This document shows, piece after piece, positions 35,867-42,552 of a DNA stretch of 64,000 nt. A program made the position numbers and the translations under genes. Position 1 is the stretch's first letter; each line of letters opens with the position of its first letter. Origin of the DNA: Faucicola sp902506215. GTDB taxonomy: Bacteria; Pseudomonadota; Gammaproteobacteria; Pseudomonadales; Moraxellaceae. The stretch spans positions 372,001 to 436,000 of the forward strand of contig CP069437.1 in assembly GCA_016888885.1 (NCBI GenBank), read 5' to 3'. Under the pieces are notes generated by a model. It was not told where the DNA came from, searched no databases, and saw nothing but the letters and a program-made list of their open reading frames with translations.

Positions 35867-37042
35867 CACACTGGCAACATTATTGTTAATCGTTGAAACG
35901 GGATTTATTTGGGAAGTCGTAACAGCTTGTGGCGTAGGTGACATGACTTGAGTAGCAACAGTATCAGAATTGCGACTGCGAATAATTGTCCCTGCATTTT
36001 TCAAATAACGCTGACACTCACTATCAGACATGATTAATAAGTCACCAAACGAATTATATGCCTTGCATTTAGACCCAATCTTAATAGCCCCTGCGACCCT
36101 AATAACTGGATTGTTTGATTCAGCTTGGTAATTTGCATTAAGTCTATTATTAAGCATTTCTTGTTCAGCTTTAAGTATTTTTAAATCATTCTCTAGCTTT
36201 ATTCTATTAATTTCTATTTGCATTAATTGGTCTGCTGATGGGGTACTAGCGGCAGAACTGGCGTTTTGCTGTGTTTGTTGTGTTGGCTGTGTTGCCACTG
36301 TTTCTGATTTTTCGCTGTCTTTCGAATATTTAGTTTGGGAAAACTTGTAGAGGGTATAAGCAATGCACAATAAAAAGGCAACAACCGCTATTTTGACTTT
36401 CAACGGTATTGTCGATTTCATGTTGTGTTCGGCACTTGATAAATAATACTGACCGTATTTTTTACCGAGTATAATTTGCTTTTGGTCATCTGCCCTGTTT
36501 TTGACTGTAGGCGAATCTGGCGTTTTTTGTGCTTTGTTAAATATAAAGACGTTGGTAAAAGGCACACCAAGCGGACGCTCAACGTACCAATGAGGACTAA
36601 CTAAACCAAAAATGTGAGAGTGTATATAATTGGGTGACTGTGTGAGTAAGTAAATATCTAAGCCCCAGTGTCTATGTTCCTCCATGCTTGTAACGCGAAT
36701 ATCGTTAGATAATGCCCCTGCTTTTTGCTTTATCCAATCAATATTTTGACATTCATCATAAATAAAAATATCACCGACATTTGGTAGCCAACAATCGGCA
36801 GGGGGTGGCATATCCTCTTTGTCTTGCTTACCGAAAAAAATCTTGTCGGAGGGGATTTTCTGAACGTCTTTTAGTTGTTTTTGTGGCGGCTCATTGACCC
36901 CGTGAATGTTTGCAAATATGCGCCTTCTTGGCTTGCCTTCTTTTTCCAGTTTGTCGTTTTCATCTTGTAAGCGCAATATCTCTTTAATGATAACTTGACC
37001 TTTACCGTGACCGTTTGCGCCAGTGATTAAAGTAATCGGCAT
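35855..37042 (-). CDS. zot: Zot-family phage assembly ATPase (pI homologue), copy 1
   Basis: Inner-membrane ATPase that drives extrusion of filamentous phage, the counterpart of Ff pI. Walker A GANGHGKG is at residues 8-15 and Walker B FIYDECQ near residue 97. One membrane segment (VKIAVVAFLLCIAYTLYKF, about 222-240) separates the cytoplasmic ATPase from a periplasmic tail with a Gln/Thr-rich linker and one Cys pair (C-x-A-YNSFGDLLIMSDSEC region). Length 395 is close to CTXphi Zot (399). The name comes from Vibrio; no toxin role is implied here. It starts 9 bp after the pVI-like gene and is the last gene of the operon. Confidence 0.92.
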   Translation of the reverse strand: MPITLITGANGHGKGQVIIKEILRLQDENDKLEKEGKPRRRIFANIHGVNEPPQKQLKDVQKIPSDKIFFGKQDKEDMPPPADCWLPNVGDIFIYDECQNIDWIKQKAGALSNDIRVTSMEEHRHWGLDIYLLTQSPNYIHSHIFGLVSPHWYVERPLGVPFTNVFIFNKAQKTPDSPTVKNRADDQKQIILGKKYGQYYLSSAEHNMKSTIPLKVKIAVVAFLLCIAYTLYKFSQTKYSKDSEKSETVATQPTQQTQQNASSAASTPSADQLMQIEINRIKLENDLKILKAEQEMLNNRLNANYQAESNNPVIRVAGAIKIGSKCKAYNSFGDLLIMSDSECQRYLKNAGTIIRSRNSDTVATQVMSPTPQAVTTSQINPVSTINNNVASVPQL

Positions 37043-37051
37043 GATACACCC

Positions 37052-37333
37052 CTATTTGCGTACAAAAATGATTTTAAGTGATTTATAAGTCGATACAAAA
37101 ATAAGGGCATTTATCCAAATGCTGATAACCACATCAACTTTTGCAACACCCAAAAGATTTAAAATAGTAGGCGGCATTGATGTGTTGAAACCATCTAATG
37201 CCCTATTGATATAGTCATTGACAACCGTATTGATAAAACCAATCGTAATAATCGAAAAGCCAATGCTAGCAAGCAAACGCCACACAAGACCCGATACTAT
37301 GTAACCTGCAACAGCAACTAAAATGGCTTGCAT
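37052..37333 (-). CDS. DUF2523-type minor coat protein (pVI-like), copy 1
   Basis: A 93-residue very hydrophobic protein with about three membrane segments (residues 5-20, 25-38, 68-84) and a basic C-terminus (KIIFVRK). Its place between the pIII-like gene and zot is the standard place for pVI, the minor coat protein that caps one virion end and partners pIII. It matches the DUF2523 pattern of Pf- and Nf-type phages. Confidence 0.82.
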   Translation of the reverse strand: MQAILVAVAGYIVSGLVWRLLASIGFSIITIGFINTVVNDYINRALDGFNTSMPPTILNLLGVAKVDVVISIWINALIFVSTYKSLKIIFVRK

Positions 37334-37334
37334 T

Positions 37335-38567
37335 TTAAACCTCTCTTACTATGTAAAAGGCGACACCCAAACAGGCAACACCGACAAAAACAGGGGCAAC
37401 CATTTCGAGAACTTGACAAAGGGCTTGGAACGGTATTTCGTGCGAGTAAGTGCGACCAAAATAATTAAAGGTTAATTGTTGACTTGGACACTGTGAGGGA
37501 AATTTAATTCTAGCTTGGAATCTGTCTTGATTCTCTAACCCAACATCAGACAACTCACCGACAGGGACATTTTTAGGGGCTTCATCTTGTGGCGGTTCTT
37601 GCTTTACCCAATCGACAAAATCATTGACTTTATCAATAGCAGGCTGAAAAAAATCTTTGATATCATTTAATAAACTATCGAGCGCGTTATTGATAACGTC
37701 AGGTAATGACATAACAGCGTCAAAAAGCCGCCCGATTGCGTCTAAAATGCTAGTTGGGTCAAATGGGGTATCTGGAGTAGTTGGAGTTGAGGGAGTTGTA
37801 GGGGTATCAGCGACACAAGCCGAGCCGCTCCAGTGTGTACCAGTACCACAATTATGCGTAGCGTCAGCGTCAGCTTTTGCAGTATCAAGCGCAACATCAG
37901 CAGCGCCGCTATTTACATAGTCTTTTACTGCGTCATTGACGATTGACGCGCTAGCCGTGTCTGTTTTTGCATTATCGTAAATTTTATCTGCAACTGTTGG
38001 GATAGGGATTGTTTTATAGTCTGGCGTTTTTGTAATAGATTCAAAACCGTAGGGCAACCATTCATTTTTATCACCAGTCACAAGACAGCCTTGGCTACCT
38101 TTCCAAACGCCTGAAACATTAAGACCGCGCCAACGGAGTTTTGCTACAGCGTCGCAAGCTTCTTGCATTGTATAGCCACCCACACTTTGACCATATGCCG
38201 CGACATAATACCAAGTGCCAGACGTAACATTTTTATCTTTATACTTAATTGCATTATTAGCAGGGTCAAGCACCCAATCAAGCGATGTTAAAGCAATGCC
38301 AGTTATTTGAGATATTGCGAGCGGCAAAGCAGCACCAACAATTACACCACCAACTATACCTTTTGCTATTTTTTGAGATATAGGACTTTTTGCGACAGTC
38401 ACGGCAGCAGTACCACCATTTTTCATTGCAGTGAGGACACTTGTAGCAACATCAAAGGCACTAAATGACCAACCGCTAGGACTGGCGGCATATACAATGC
38501 TAGATGGGGCAAAGATTAATACTAAAGATATGTATATCATTAATATTTTTTTGATGATTGTTTTCAT
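37335..38567 (-). CDS. pIII/TspB-like adsorption protein, copy 1
   Basis: The probable receptor-binding tip protein of the virion. It has a Sec signal peptide (ILMIYISLVLIFAPSSIVYA, about residues 8-27), a hydrophobic segment around residues 70-95, a middle domain with Cys residues, a Thr/Pro linker (TPTTPSTPTTPDTPFDP, about 258-274) and a C-terminal membrane anchor (MVAPVFVGVACLGVAFYIV). The C-terminal domain (FPSQCPSQQLTFNYFGR...ALCQVLE) resembles that of TspB-like proteins of Neisseria filamentous phages. Length 410 is typical. The gene starts the second transcription segment, after the central terminator. Confidence 0.8.
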   Translation of the reverse strand: MKTIIKKILMIYISLVLIFAPSSIVYAASPSGWSFSAFDVATSVLTAMKNGGTAAVTVAKSPISQKIAKGIVGGVIVGAALPLAISQITGIALTSLDWVLDPANNAIKYKDKNVTSGTWYYVAAYGQSVGGYTMQEACDAVAKLRWRGLNVSGVWKGSQGCLVTGDKNEWLPYGFESITKTPDYKTIPIPTVADKIYDNAKTDTASASIVNDAVKDYVNSGAADVALDTAKADADATHNCGTGTHWSGSACVADTPTTPSTPTTPDTPFDPTSILDAIGRLFDAVMSLPDVINNALDSLLNDIKDFFQPAIDKVNDFVDWVKQEPPQDEAPKNVPVGELSDVGLENQDRFQARIKFPSQCPSQQLTFNYFGRTYSHEIPFQALCQVLEMVAPVFVGVACLGVAFYIVREV

Positions 38568-38872
38568 CTTGTTTAAGCCTTAAAAGATTAAAAAGCATAA
38601 AAATATGGGCGACCCCTACGGGACAGGCTTTCCGCTTCAATCCTTTTATCTAGTAATAACTATCTGTAAGGTTCTATAAGTTTCTTTCTACCGAGTAACC
38701 TTAGATAACTAACACCTAGTAATCACTATTTAAAAGATATTTCTCGCTACAATCCTTGTCGCAAAAGCAAAAAAAAAGAGCTACCGCGCGAGATAGCCCT
38801 TAAAATAGCGAGCAATTAGCGCGCTTGATGGGTCAATTTTTTAATGAATTAATCGAAAAGATGATTAATTAA
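38568..38872. other. 305-bp phage intergenic region between the coat and adsorption modules (copy 1)
   Basis: Holds the central terminator at 38769-38799 and, between it and the pIII start, an AT-rich stretch with near repeats of TAGTAATAACTA and TAGTAATCACTA (around 38650 and 38727) that may carry the pIII promoter. A short GC-rich dyad CCC-CTAC-GGG lies near 38618. The same sequence recurs at 45254-45558 and 51940-52244. Confidence 0.45.
38769..38799 (-). terminator. Central terminator after the phage coat module (copy 1)
   Basis: On the minus strand GGGCTATC pairs with GGTAGCTC (G-U pairs allowed), loop TCGCGC, followed by nine T. Ff phages have a rho-independent terminator in the same place, between genes VIII and III, separating abundant from scarce products. 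Confidence 0.85.
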
Positions 38873-39043
38873 TTAAAAAATTCGACCTTGTTTTTTCGGC
38901 AAAATTAATCGAGTAATTATTAAAAGAAGGGTTATCAAACCAATTAATGAAAAGATAATTAAAATTTCTAAAGACCAAAGATAAAAATCTTGATGGGTTT
39001 TAGATAATAAAATAGTGTCATTCAAAAAAGATTGATAGTTCAT
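38873..39043 (-). CDS. 56-residue single-helix membrane protein (minor coat candidate), copy 1
   Basis: The frame starts at an ATG overlapping the previous stop (ATGA at 39040-39043) and encodes MNYQSFLND, a strongly hydrophobic segment (LEILIIFSLIGLITLLLIIT, about residues 25-44) and the basic tail LPKKQGRIF. The coupled start and coat-module position suggest a pVII/pIX-type minor coat or morphogenesis protein. It is just upstream of the central terminator. Confidence 0.7.
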   Translation of the reverse strand: MNYQSFLNDTILLSKTHQDFYLWSLEILIIFSLIGLITLLLIITRLILPKKQGRIF

Positions 39044-39123
39044 TTAATCATTAACCAAATACAGAACCAAGTTAAAAAAATAGGTAGCCAATTAAGAATG
39101 TTTGGTAAATCTTGACTATCCAT
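39040..39123 (-). CDS. 27-residue hydrophobic peptide (pVII/pIX-like), copy 1
   Basis: An ATG eight bases after AGGGG encodes MDSQDLPNILNW, a Trp-rich hydrophobic helix (LPIFLTWFCIWLMI) and a final Lys. Size and composition match the pVII and pIX coat proteins of Ff phages (about 32 aa). It is coupled to the next frame by ATGA. It is below usual ORF-length limits. Confidence 0.65.
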   Translation of the reverse strand: MDSQDLPNILNWLPIFLTWFCIWLMIK

Positions 39124-39153
39124 AATCAGCCCCTATTTTGTGACAAAGAAAAA

Positions 39154-39402
39154 CTATTTGCCTTTACGCATTAACATACCAATGATAAGACCGAAGGCGA
39201 CCATACCAACGATAACGCTAATTAATGCGCCTCCAGTTGAATCAACAAGCGCAGACGTTGCTTCAATCGGTGCAGTAATGGTTTCAGGCGTAGGCATAGC
39301 AAATGCAGGAACAGCTAAAGCCGTACCAGTGACAACAGCAAAACCTTGACTAACACGTTGACGAACAGTTTTTTTAGGTTGAACAGCAACTACTTTATTC
39401 AT
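39154..39402 (-). CDS. Major coat protein (pVIII-like), copy 1
   Basis: The virion shell subunit. From the ATG at 39402 it has a long signal peptide with basic start (RQRVSQGFAVVTGTALAVPAFA), an acidic/amphipathic mature N-terminus (TPETITAPIEATSALVD), one membrane helix (LISVIVGMVAFGLIIGMLM) and the basic end RKGK that contacts DNA. An in-frame ATG at 39417 reads ATGGAGCG, but its GGAG is the Shine-Dalgarno for the ATG at 39402, so the shorter form (82 residues) is preferred. The mature protein would be about 48 residues, as in Ff. Confidence 0.87.
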   Translation of the reverse strand: MNKVVAVQPKKTVRQRVSQGFAVVTGTALAVPAFAMPTPETITAPIEATSALVDSTGGALISVIVGMVAFGLIIGMLMRKGK

Positions 39403-39418
39403 AGCAAAACGCTCCATT

Positions 39419-39610
39419 TTAGTATCGTCGTCTAAGTAACATATTCATGACTTGGCGGTAACTCCAAGCCGTGAATATAACAACAAGAGTGGCAACGATA
39501 ATTTCATCTCTTTGTTGTGTGGTAATAGCTAACATATCCAAACTTGTTTGATACTCTTGCCAGTTTTGGCAAACATTATCAACAAGTTGAGTACAGACAT
39601 AATTAGCCAT
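39419..39610 (-). CDS. 63-residue single-helix membrane protein, copy 1
   Basis: Hydrophilic N-terminus with three Cys (C5, C14 region), one membrane helix (EIIVATLVVIFTAWSYRQV, about 36-54) and a basic end (MLLRRRY). It sits directly upstream of the major coat gene, the place of small minor coat genes in other inoviruses. Likely a virion or assembly protein; the precise role is unknown. Confidence 0.68.
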   Translation of the reverse strand: MANYVCTQLVDNVCQNWQEYQTSLDMLAITTQQRDEIIVATLVVIFTAWSYRQVMNMLLRRRY

Positions 39611-39617
39611 GTTTGTT

Positions 39618-39812
39618 TTATTCCAAATCGTAAATTTTGCTAAAGTCTATTTTGTGTTGTCCAAACTGTTCATAGGCTTTTATCTGTTCAGCTATGGATA
39701 ATTTGGATAACGTACATCTATCAGTAAAATCATTTCTAATGAACGCAAAGATTTGTTTATCAATTCTTTGCGCTATTAGGGCGTTTCTAGTTTGGTTTTG
39801 TGATTGGTGCAT
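39618..39812 (-). CDS. 64-residue protein of unknown function, copy 1
   Basis: A basic N-terminal half and no membrane segment (NALIAQRIDKQIFAFIRNDF, then LSIAEQIKAYEQFGQHKIDF). Its start overlaps the ssDNA-binding gene by 26 bases and has no clear Shine-Dalgarno, so translation would rely on coupling. No family is recognised. Confidence 0.55.
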   Translation of the reverse strand: MHQSQNQTRNALIAQRIDKQIFAFIRNDFTDRCTLSKLSIAEQIKAYEQFGQHKIDFSKIYDLE

Positions 39813-40080
39813 TGGGTGCAGACTTCACAGGGCGAACGGAATAAACTTGCATATAAGCACCGCCATTTTGATAACGTCCTTCGGTAAATTCAATTTCGAC
39901 TTCTTCGGCATTTTCGGCACATTGTTGTAATACGGCCTTCATTTGCTCAACAGGCATAACACCAGGTTCAAGGCGAATAGAATAATTAACAGGAGTAAAA
40001 ACAGTAGCATTAAAGCCAAGACCATTTTTACCTTCATAAGCAGTAGGTAAGATTTTTCGAGTATTAAAAGTTAATTGCAT
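39787..40080 (-). CDS. Probable ssDNA-binding protein (gene V-like), copy 1
   Basis: A 97-residue soluble protein with beta-rich character (YSIRLEPGVMP, GGAYMQVYSVRPV) and an acidic segment (CAENAEEVEIEF). It follows the replication gene directly and has a strong Shine-Dalgarno (AAGGAG). That is the position of gene V-type proteins, which coat single-stranded phage DNA before packaging. The function is inferred from position and size; no signature motif is decisive. Confidence 0.62.
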   Translation of the reverse strand: MQLTFNTRKILPTAYEGKNGLGFNATVFTPVNYSIRLEPGVMPVEQMKAVLQQCAENAEEVEIEFTEGRYQNGGAYMQVYSVRPVKSAPNAPITKPN

Positions 40081-40096
40081 GTCATTTTCTCCTTAG

Positions 40097-41311
40097 TTAA
40101 GCCACAAATGATAAATGAGAATATTTACTTGTGGGGGTGACATAGTTAGGGGGTAATTGTTGGTCAAAGTTAATTTCGACAAGCTGAACAAAGGGAATAA
40201 CCTTACCGCGTTTGTCAGTGTGTAGGTTTTGTAGTGAAGCGCGAGAGATACCAGCGTCAACAAGTGCTTTTACTTGACGATGAAAAGCCGTATTGCTCAT
40301 ACGCTGTTTTGTTTCTTTCCAACCAATATCACGCAATGAGCGATAAAACGACATGGCGTTATAGGCTTTGGTATTGGATACTTTGCCCGTAGGGGTTACG
40401 GTTCTAAGTTTCTCTATGAGTAGGTTTTCAACCTCAAAATCATTTTTGAATGTCATATCAGCACCTTTGAGCGTTTTAAATATCGGTTCAAAAGCCACGT
40501 TCCATAATTTTGTGAGAATATCGGGGCTTTGCCGTTGATGATTGATTAAGTCCCACAGATTCGAGGGATAGCCATTTTTGGTTAGGTAGGTTTTGCAAAT
40601 ACGCGCTTCAAAACGCACTACTGCGTTACTGAAAGCTAATACATCATGCATGGCACAGATTAGAGATTTTGAGCGGACACAGCCTTTATCCGCTTGTTTT
40701 TGGATTTTCTGCATTTGGGATTGAACTTCCAAAAACTTGCCGTAGGCTTTGGCATTGATATAACGAGAATCAGCCGACCAAGTGACATAATTAGCAAACT
40801 TAACTTCTTTAGCTTTGCGGTGTCCAGCTTGCACATTAGCGAGATAATCTAAAACAGGTTGTACCATGTTCTGATGTGGCAATTTGCAAAAATAAGTCGT
40901 ATCAAGATGCAATACTTCTGTATTAGCAAAGTCTAGGTACTTGCAAAGGCTAGGATATGCGGTAACAAGTAAGCCGAGCATTTCGACAGCACCCAAAGCA
41001 ATATTATCGAATCCATAGACATTGTGACCTTGCAACAGTTTAAGCGGTGAAGCCTTAATTTCAACGTATGGCATAGTGTTCATGCTGTCATGATAGAACT
41101 TGAAAGCCATGTCAGTGTAAGAACTGGGCAAAGACTCATAAGGGGTATAAATGTCACCCGTGACTATTTGCCCATTGTCATCTTTAGCGACATATCTTGT
41201 CGCACAGGGTAAGCCCAAATCTAGCAAATCACCATTGAAATAATAGTGATTGCCTAGCTGTTTGGCATAGGTGGGAAAAACTGGTATGGCTAGGCGTAAA
41301 TGGTCAAGCAT
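40097..41311 (-). CDS. Phage replication initiation protein (gene II/X family), copy 1
   Basis: Nicks the plus-strand origin to start rolling-circle replication. Two segments mark the family: VLHLDTTYFCKLP (about residue 132) and YVTWSADSRYINAKAYGKFLEV (about 173-194), the latter matching the 'SxxxxAKxYxKxxE' region of gene II/X Rep proteins. Length 404 is close to Ff pII (410). The start overlaps the stop of the upstream small membrane protein (TAATG) and has AGGAG at the right distance. An internal start producing a shorter pX-like product is possible but not evident. Confidence 0.87.
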   Translation of the reverse strand: MLDHLRLAIPVFPTYAKQLGNHYYFNGDLLDLGLPCATRYVAKDDNGQIVTGDIYTPYESLPSSYTDMAFKFYHDSMNTMPYVEIKASPLKLLQGHNVYGFDNIALGAVEMLGLLVTAYPSLCKYLDFANTEVLHLDTTYFCKLPHQNMVQPVLDYLANVQAGHRKAKEVKFANYVTWSADSRYINAKAYGKFLEVQSQMQKIQKQADKGCVRSKSLICAMHDVLAFSNAVVRFEARICKTYLTKNGYPSNLWDLINHQRQSPDILTKLWNVAFEPIFKTLKGADMTFKNDFEVENLLIEKLRTVTPTGKVSNTKAYNAMSFYRSLRDIGWKETKQRMSNTAFHRQVKALVDAGISRASLQNLHTDKRGKVIPFVQLVEINFDQQLPPNYVTPTSKYSHLSFVA

Positions 41312-41442
41312 TAAAAACTCCTAGCCTTTTTCATTTTAGAGTGTCTAACAGTAAAGCGGATAGAAAATAAGAGCCGAAAAAGAATATAAAGCCCAATAAA
41401 AACAAGAAAAGGAGTTTTATATTGAATAAAAAAATCAACCAT
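41311..41442 (-). CDS. 43-residue single-helix membrane protein ahead of Rep, copy 1
   Basis: From the ATG at 41442, preceded by GGGGG, it encodes MVDFFIQYKT, one membrane helix (PFLVFIGLYILFRLLFSI) and a basic tail (RHSKMKKARSF). Longer in-frame starts up to 41493 would lie inside the upstream gene. It is translationally coupled to Rep by TAATG. Function unknown. Confidence 0.62.
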   Translation of the reverse strand: MVDFFIQYKTPFLVFIGLYILFRLLFSIRFTVRHSKMKKARSF

Positions 41443-41443
41443 A

Positions 41444-41773
41444 TTAGACCCCCATCTCATCAACACATTGACGACAACGAGAACCAGCACCAACTAAGTA
41501 ATCAGTAAAACAACCACATTCGGAACAGGTATAAACATCATCATAATCATTAGACACAGGCACACCATTAGAAAGGGGGTTTTGCTTTGGTGTGTCATTG
41601 GGGGTTTCCCCTGCCCCAGTGTTAGGGACATTGGAAACAGGGGAAAAAGTTAAACCGAATTTCTTAATAGAAGAATTAACAATAGCGTTAAAAGCACTAT
41701 TTTTTTCATCAATTGGTAAAAGAGCAAATTCAGCAGAATATTTTATTTCGATAAGTGAATTAACTTTTGACAT
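41444..41773 (-). CDS. Zinc-ribbon-like protein, first gene of the phage operon, copy 1
   Basis: A 109-residue protein. Residues 1-45 look folded (MSKVNSLIEIKYSAEFALL and AFNAIVNSSIKKFGLTF), a Pro/Asn-rich linker follows, and the C-terminus holds a probable zinc ribbon: CSECGC then CRQC (about residues 85-105). The ATG at 41773 has GGGAG eight bases upstream; a GTG nine bases earlier is less likely. As the promoter-proximal gene it could regulate replication or the host, but no family is recognised. Confidence 0.65.
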   Translation of the reverse strand: MSKVNSLIEIKYSAEFALLPIDEKNSAFNAIVNSSIKKFGLTFSPVSNVPNTGAGETPNDTPKQNPLSNGVPVSNDYDDVYTCSECGCFTDYLVGAGSRCRQCVDEMGV

Positions 41774-41800
41774 TGGTAACACTCCCTAATGTGTTTTATT

Positions 41801-41897
41801 GTTTCATTGTGTCACTAACACATCAAGGATTATAAATTACACTGTTTCACCGTGTCAATAACACAGATGATAAAATATTGTTTCAATGTACCAGTGA
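41801..41897. promoter_or_regulatory. Divergent phage control region: consensus promoter inside operator-like repeats (copy 1)
   Basis: On the minus strand TTGACA (41853-41858), 18 bp, then TATAAT (41829-41834), both perfect consensus, would drive the Rep operon. Two 25-bp repeats start GTTTCA at 41801 and 41844 (43 bp apart), each holding a palindrome: TGTGT-CACTA-ACACA (41808-41822) and GTGT-CAATA-ACAC (41852-41864). A third, partial repeat (GTTTCAATGT) begins at 41880, just before the ribosome site of the plus-strand gene. The repeats cover the -35 box and the likely +1, as expected for repressor operators. Confidence 0.75.
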
Positions 41898-41905
41898 GGC
41901 AAAAA

Positions 41906-42103
41906 ATGGAATCTAAACAATATAGAGTGAAAGCCGTATTTTTTGACGAGCTAAAAGACAAAAGCTTTGATATTAAATATTCACTAAGAGAAGAAGTAAC
42001 GGAAAGCGATATAATCAACGCCCTACTTCATAAGCACTTAAAAGAAATAAACGAAAAAGACGTACTAAACTACTTTAAAGACGTTTTGAAAAAAGAAATC
42101 TAA
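41906..42103 (+). CDS. Small probable phage repressor (ribbon-helix-helix-like), copy 1
   Basis: From the ATG at 41906 (GAGG seven bases upstream) it encodes 65 residues: a basic strand-like start (ESKQYRVKAVFF) then helices (REEVTESDIINALLHKHLKEI and DVLNYFKDVLKKEI). The pattern strand, helix, 'T-E-S-D-I-I-N-A-L-L', helix resembles Arc/MetJ-type regulators. It is divergent from the Rep operon and bordered by repeated operator-like sites, so a repressor for lysogeny and superinfection immunity is the likely role. An upstream in-frame start at 41852 lies within the operators and is rejected. Confidence 0.65.
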   Translation: MESKQYRVKAVFFDELKDKSFDIKYSLREEVTESDIINALLHKHLKEINEKDVLNYFKDVLKKEI

Positions 42104-42291
42104 TGGACTACCTTGCCCCACCCAATCGCATGATTATGCACATAGTAGTATTCTTTGCCGTCATTGGATTAGTCAAAACAATAGAACTACTGATTAACAG
42201 ACCATTCTTTAACCTATGGTATCTGTTGATATCAATGGCTGTCTTTTTATTTCAAAATTTCGAGCTATTCAAAACAGCAGTAAATTACTAA
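42103..42291 (+). CDS. 62-residue two-helix membrane protein, copy 1
   Basis: The start overlaps the last base of the upstream stop (TAATG), so it is coupled to the repressor-like gene. Two hydrophobic segments (MHIVVFFAVIGLVKTIELLI and NLWYLLISMAVFLFQNF) suggest an inner-membrane hairpin. Expression with the repressor from the prophage suggests a role in lysogeny, for example superinfection exclusion; this is inference only. Confidence 0.65.
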   Translation: MDYLAPPNRMIMHIVVFFAVIGLVKTIELLINRPFFNLWYLLISMAVFLFQNFELFKTAVNY

Positions 42292-42293
42292 AC

Positions 42294-42382
42294 TTCGCAT
42301 AATGTGCATTATGTGTAAATTCGTGGCGTGTTCGTGGCATGGTACACGCCACGAACTGAACATAACGCGGACATTATGCGAA
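42294..42382. repeat. attP-type hairpin of two inverted dif-like sites, junction of copies 1 and 2
   Basis: TTCGCATAATGT (42294-42305) is exactly complementary to ACATTATGCGAA (42371-42382). After an unpaired centre (GC against CGCGG) the XerD-like parts TTATGT and ACATAA pair, then TTCGTGGCGTG with CACGCCACGAA (42320-42330 and 42345-42355). A second TTCGTGGC stands in the loop. Single-stranded phage DNA folded here would show XerC and XerD arms in a double-stranded form, the arrangement used by CTXphi. Confidence 0.88.
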
Positions 42383-42456
42383 ATAAGATACTATGAAAAT
42401 AAATTAGTTTTATTGCAAAGATTTTTTATTCTTTCTTATTGAATTTTTTCTAAATA

Positions 42457-42552
42457 TCCCGAATTCGGGACACAGGCACACCATTAGATAAGGTGTGCCT
42501 AACCAACCGCAATTAATCCGTCACGCCCGAAGTCGTGCCGTCATAATTGCGG
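42457..42552. other. Three-hairpin intergenic cluster, candidate origin/packaging signal (copy 2)
   Basis: Repeat of the copy 1 cluster at 35771-35866, including the EcoRI-type palindrome TCCCGAATTCGGGA. Confidence 0.55.

Larger units (their letters stand above)
35699..42384 (-). mobile_element. Inovirus prophage copy 1 (6686 bp, complete)
   Basis: This copy borders the intact dif. Gene order on the minus strand is zinc-ribbon protein, small membrane protein, Rep, ssDNA-binding protein, two small proteins, major coat, two tiny membrane proteins, terminator, pIII, pVI, Zot. Two genes are on the plus strand. Under CTXphi-type integration the copy next to dif is the latest arrival. Confidence 0.92.

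Noticed and set aside
35855..37042. Zot as a true enterotoxin
   Set aside because: Domain layout is that of a phage assembly ATPase; the toxin label comes from Vibrio and nothing here supports it.
37657..37920. 87-aa plus-strand frame inside the phage pIII gene (also 44343 and 51029)
   Set aside because: It is antisense to the Thr/Pro linker and its Ser/Val repeats mirror that linker; no ribosome site.
41830..42018. 62-aa minus-strand frame across the phage control region and repressor gene
   Set aside because: It overlaps the promoter, operators and the better supported regulator gene, and lacks a Shine-Dalgarno.
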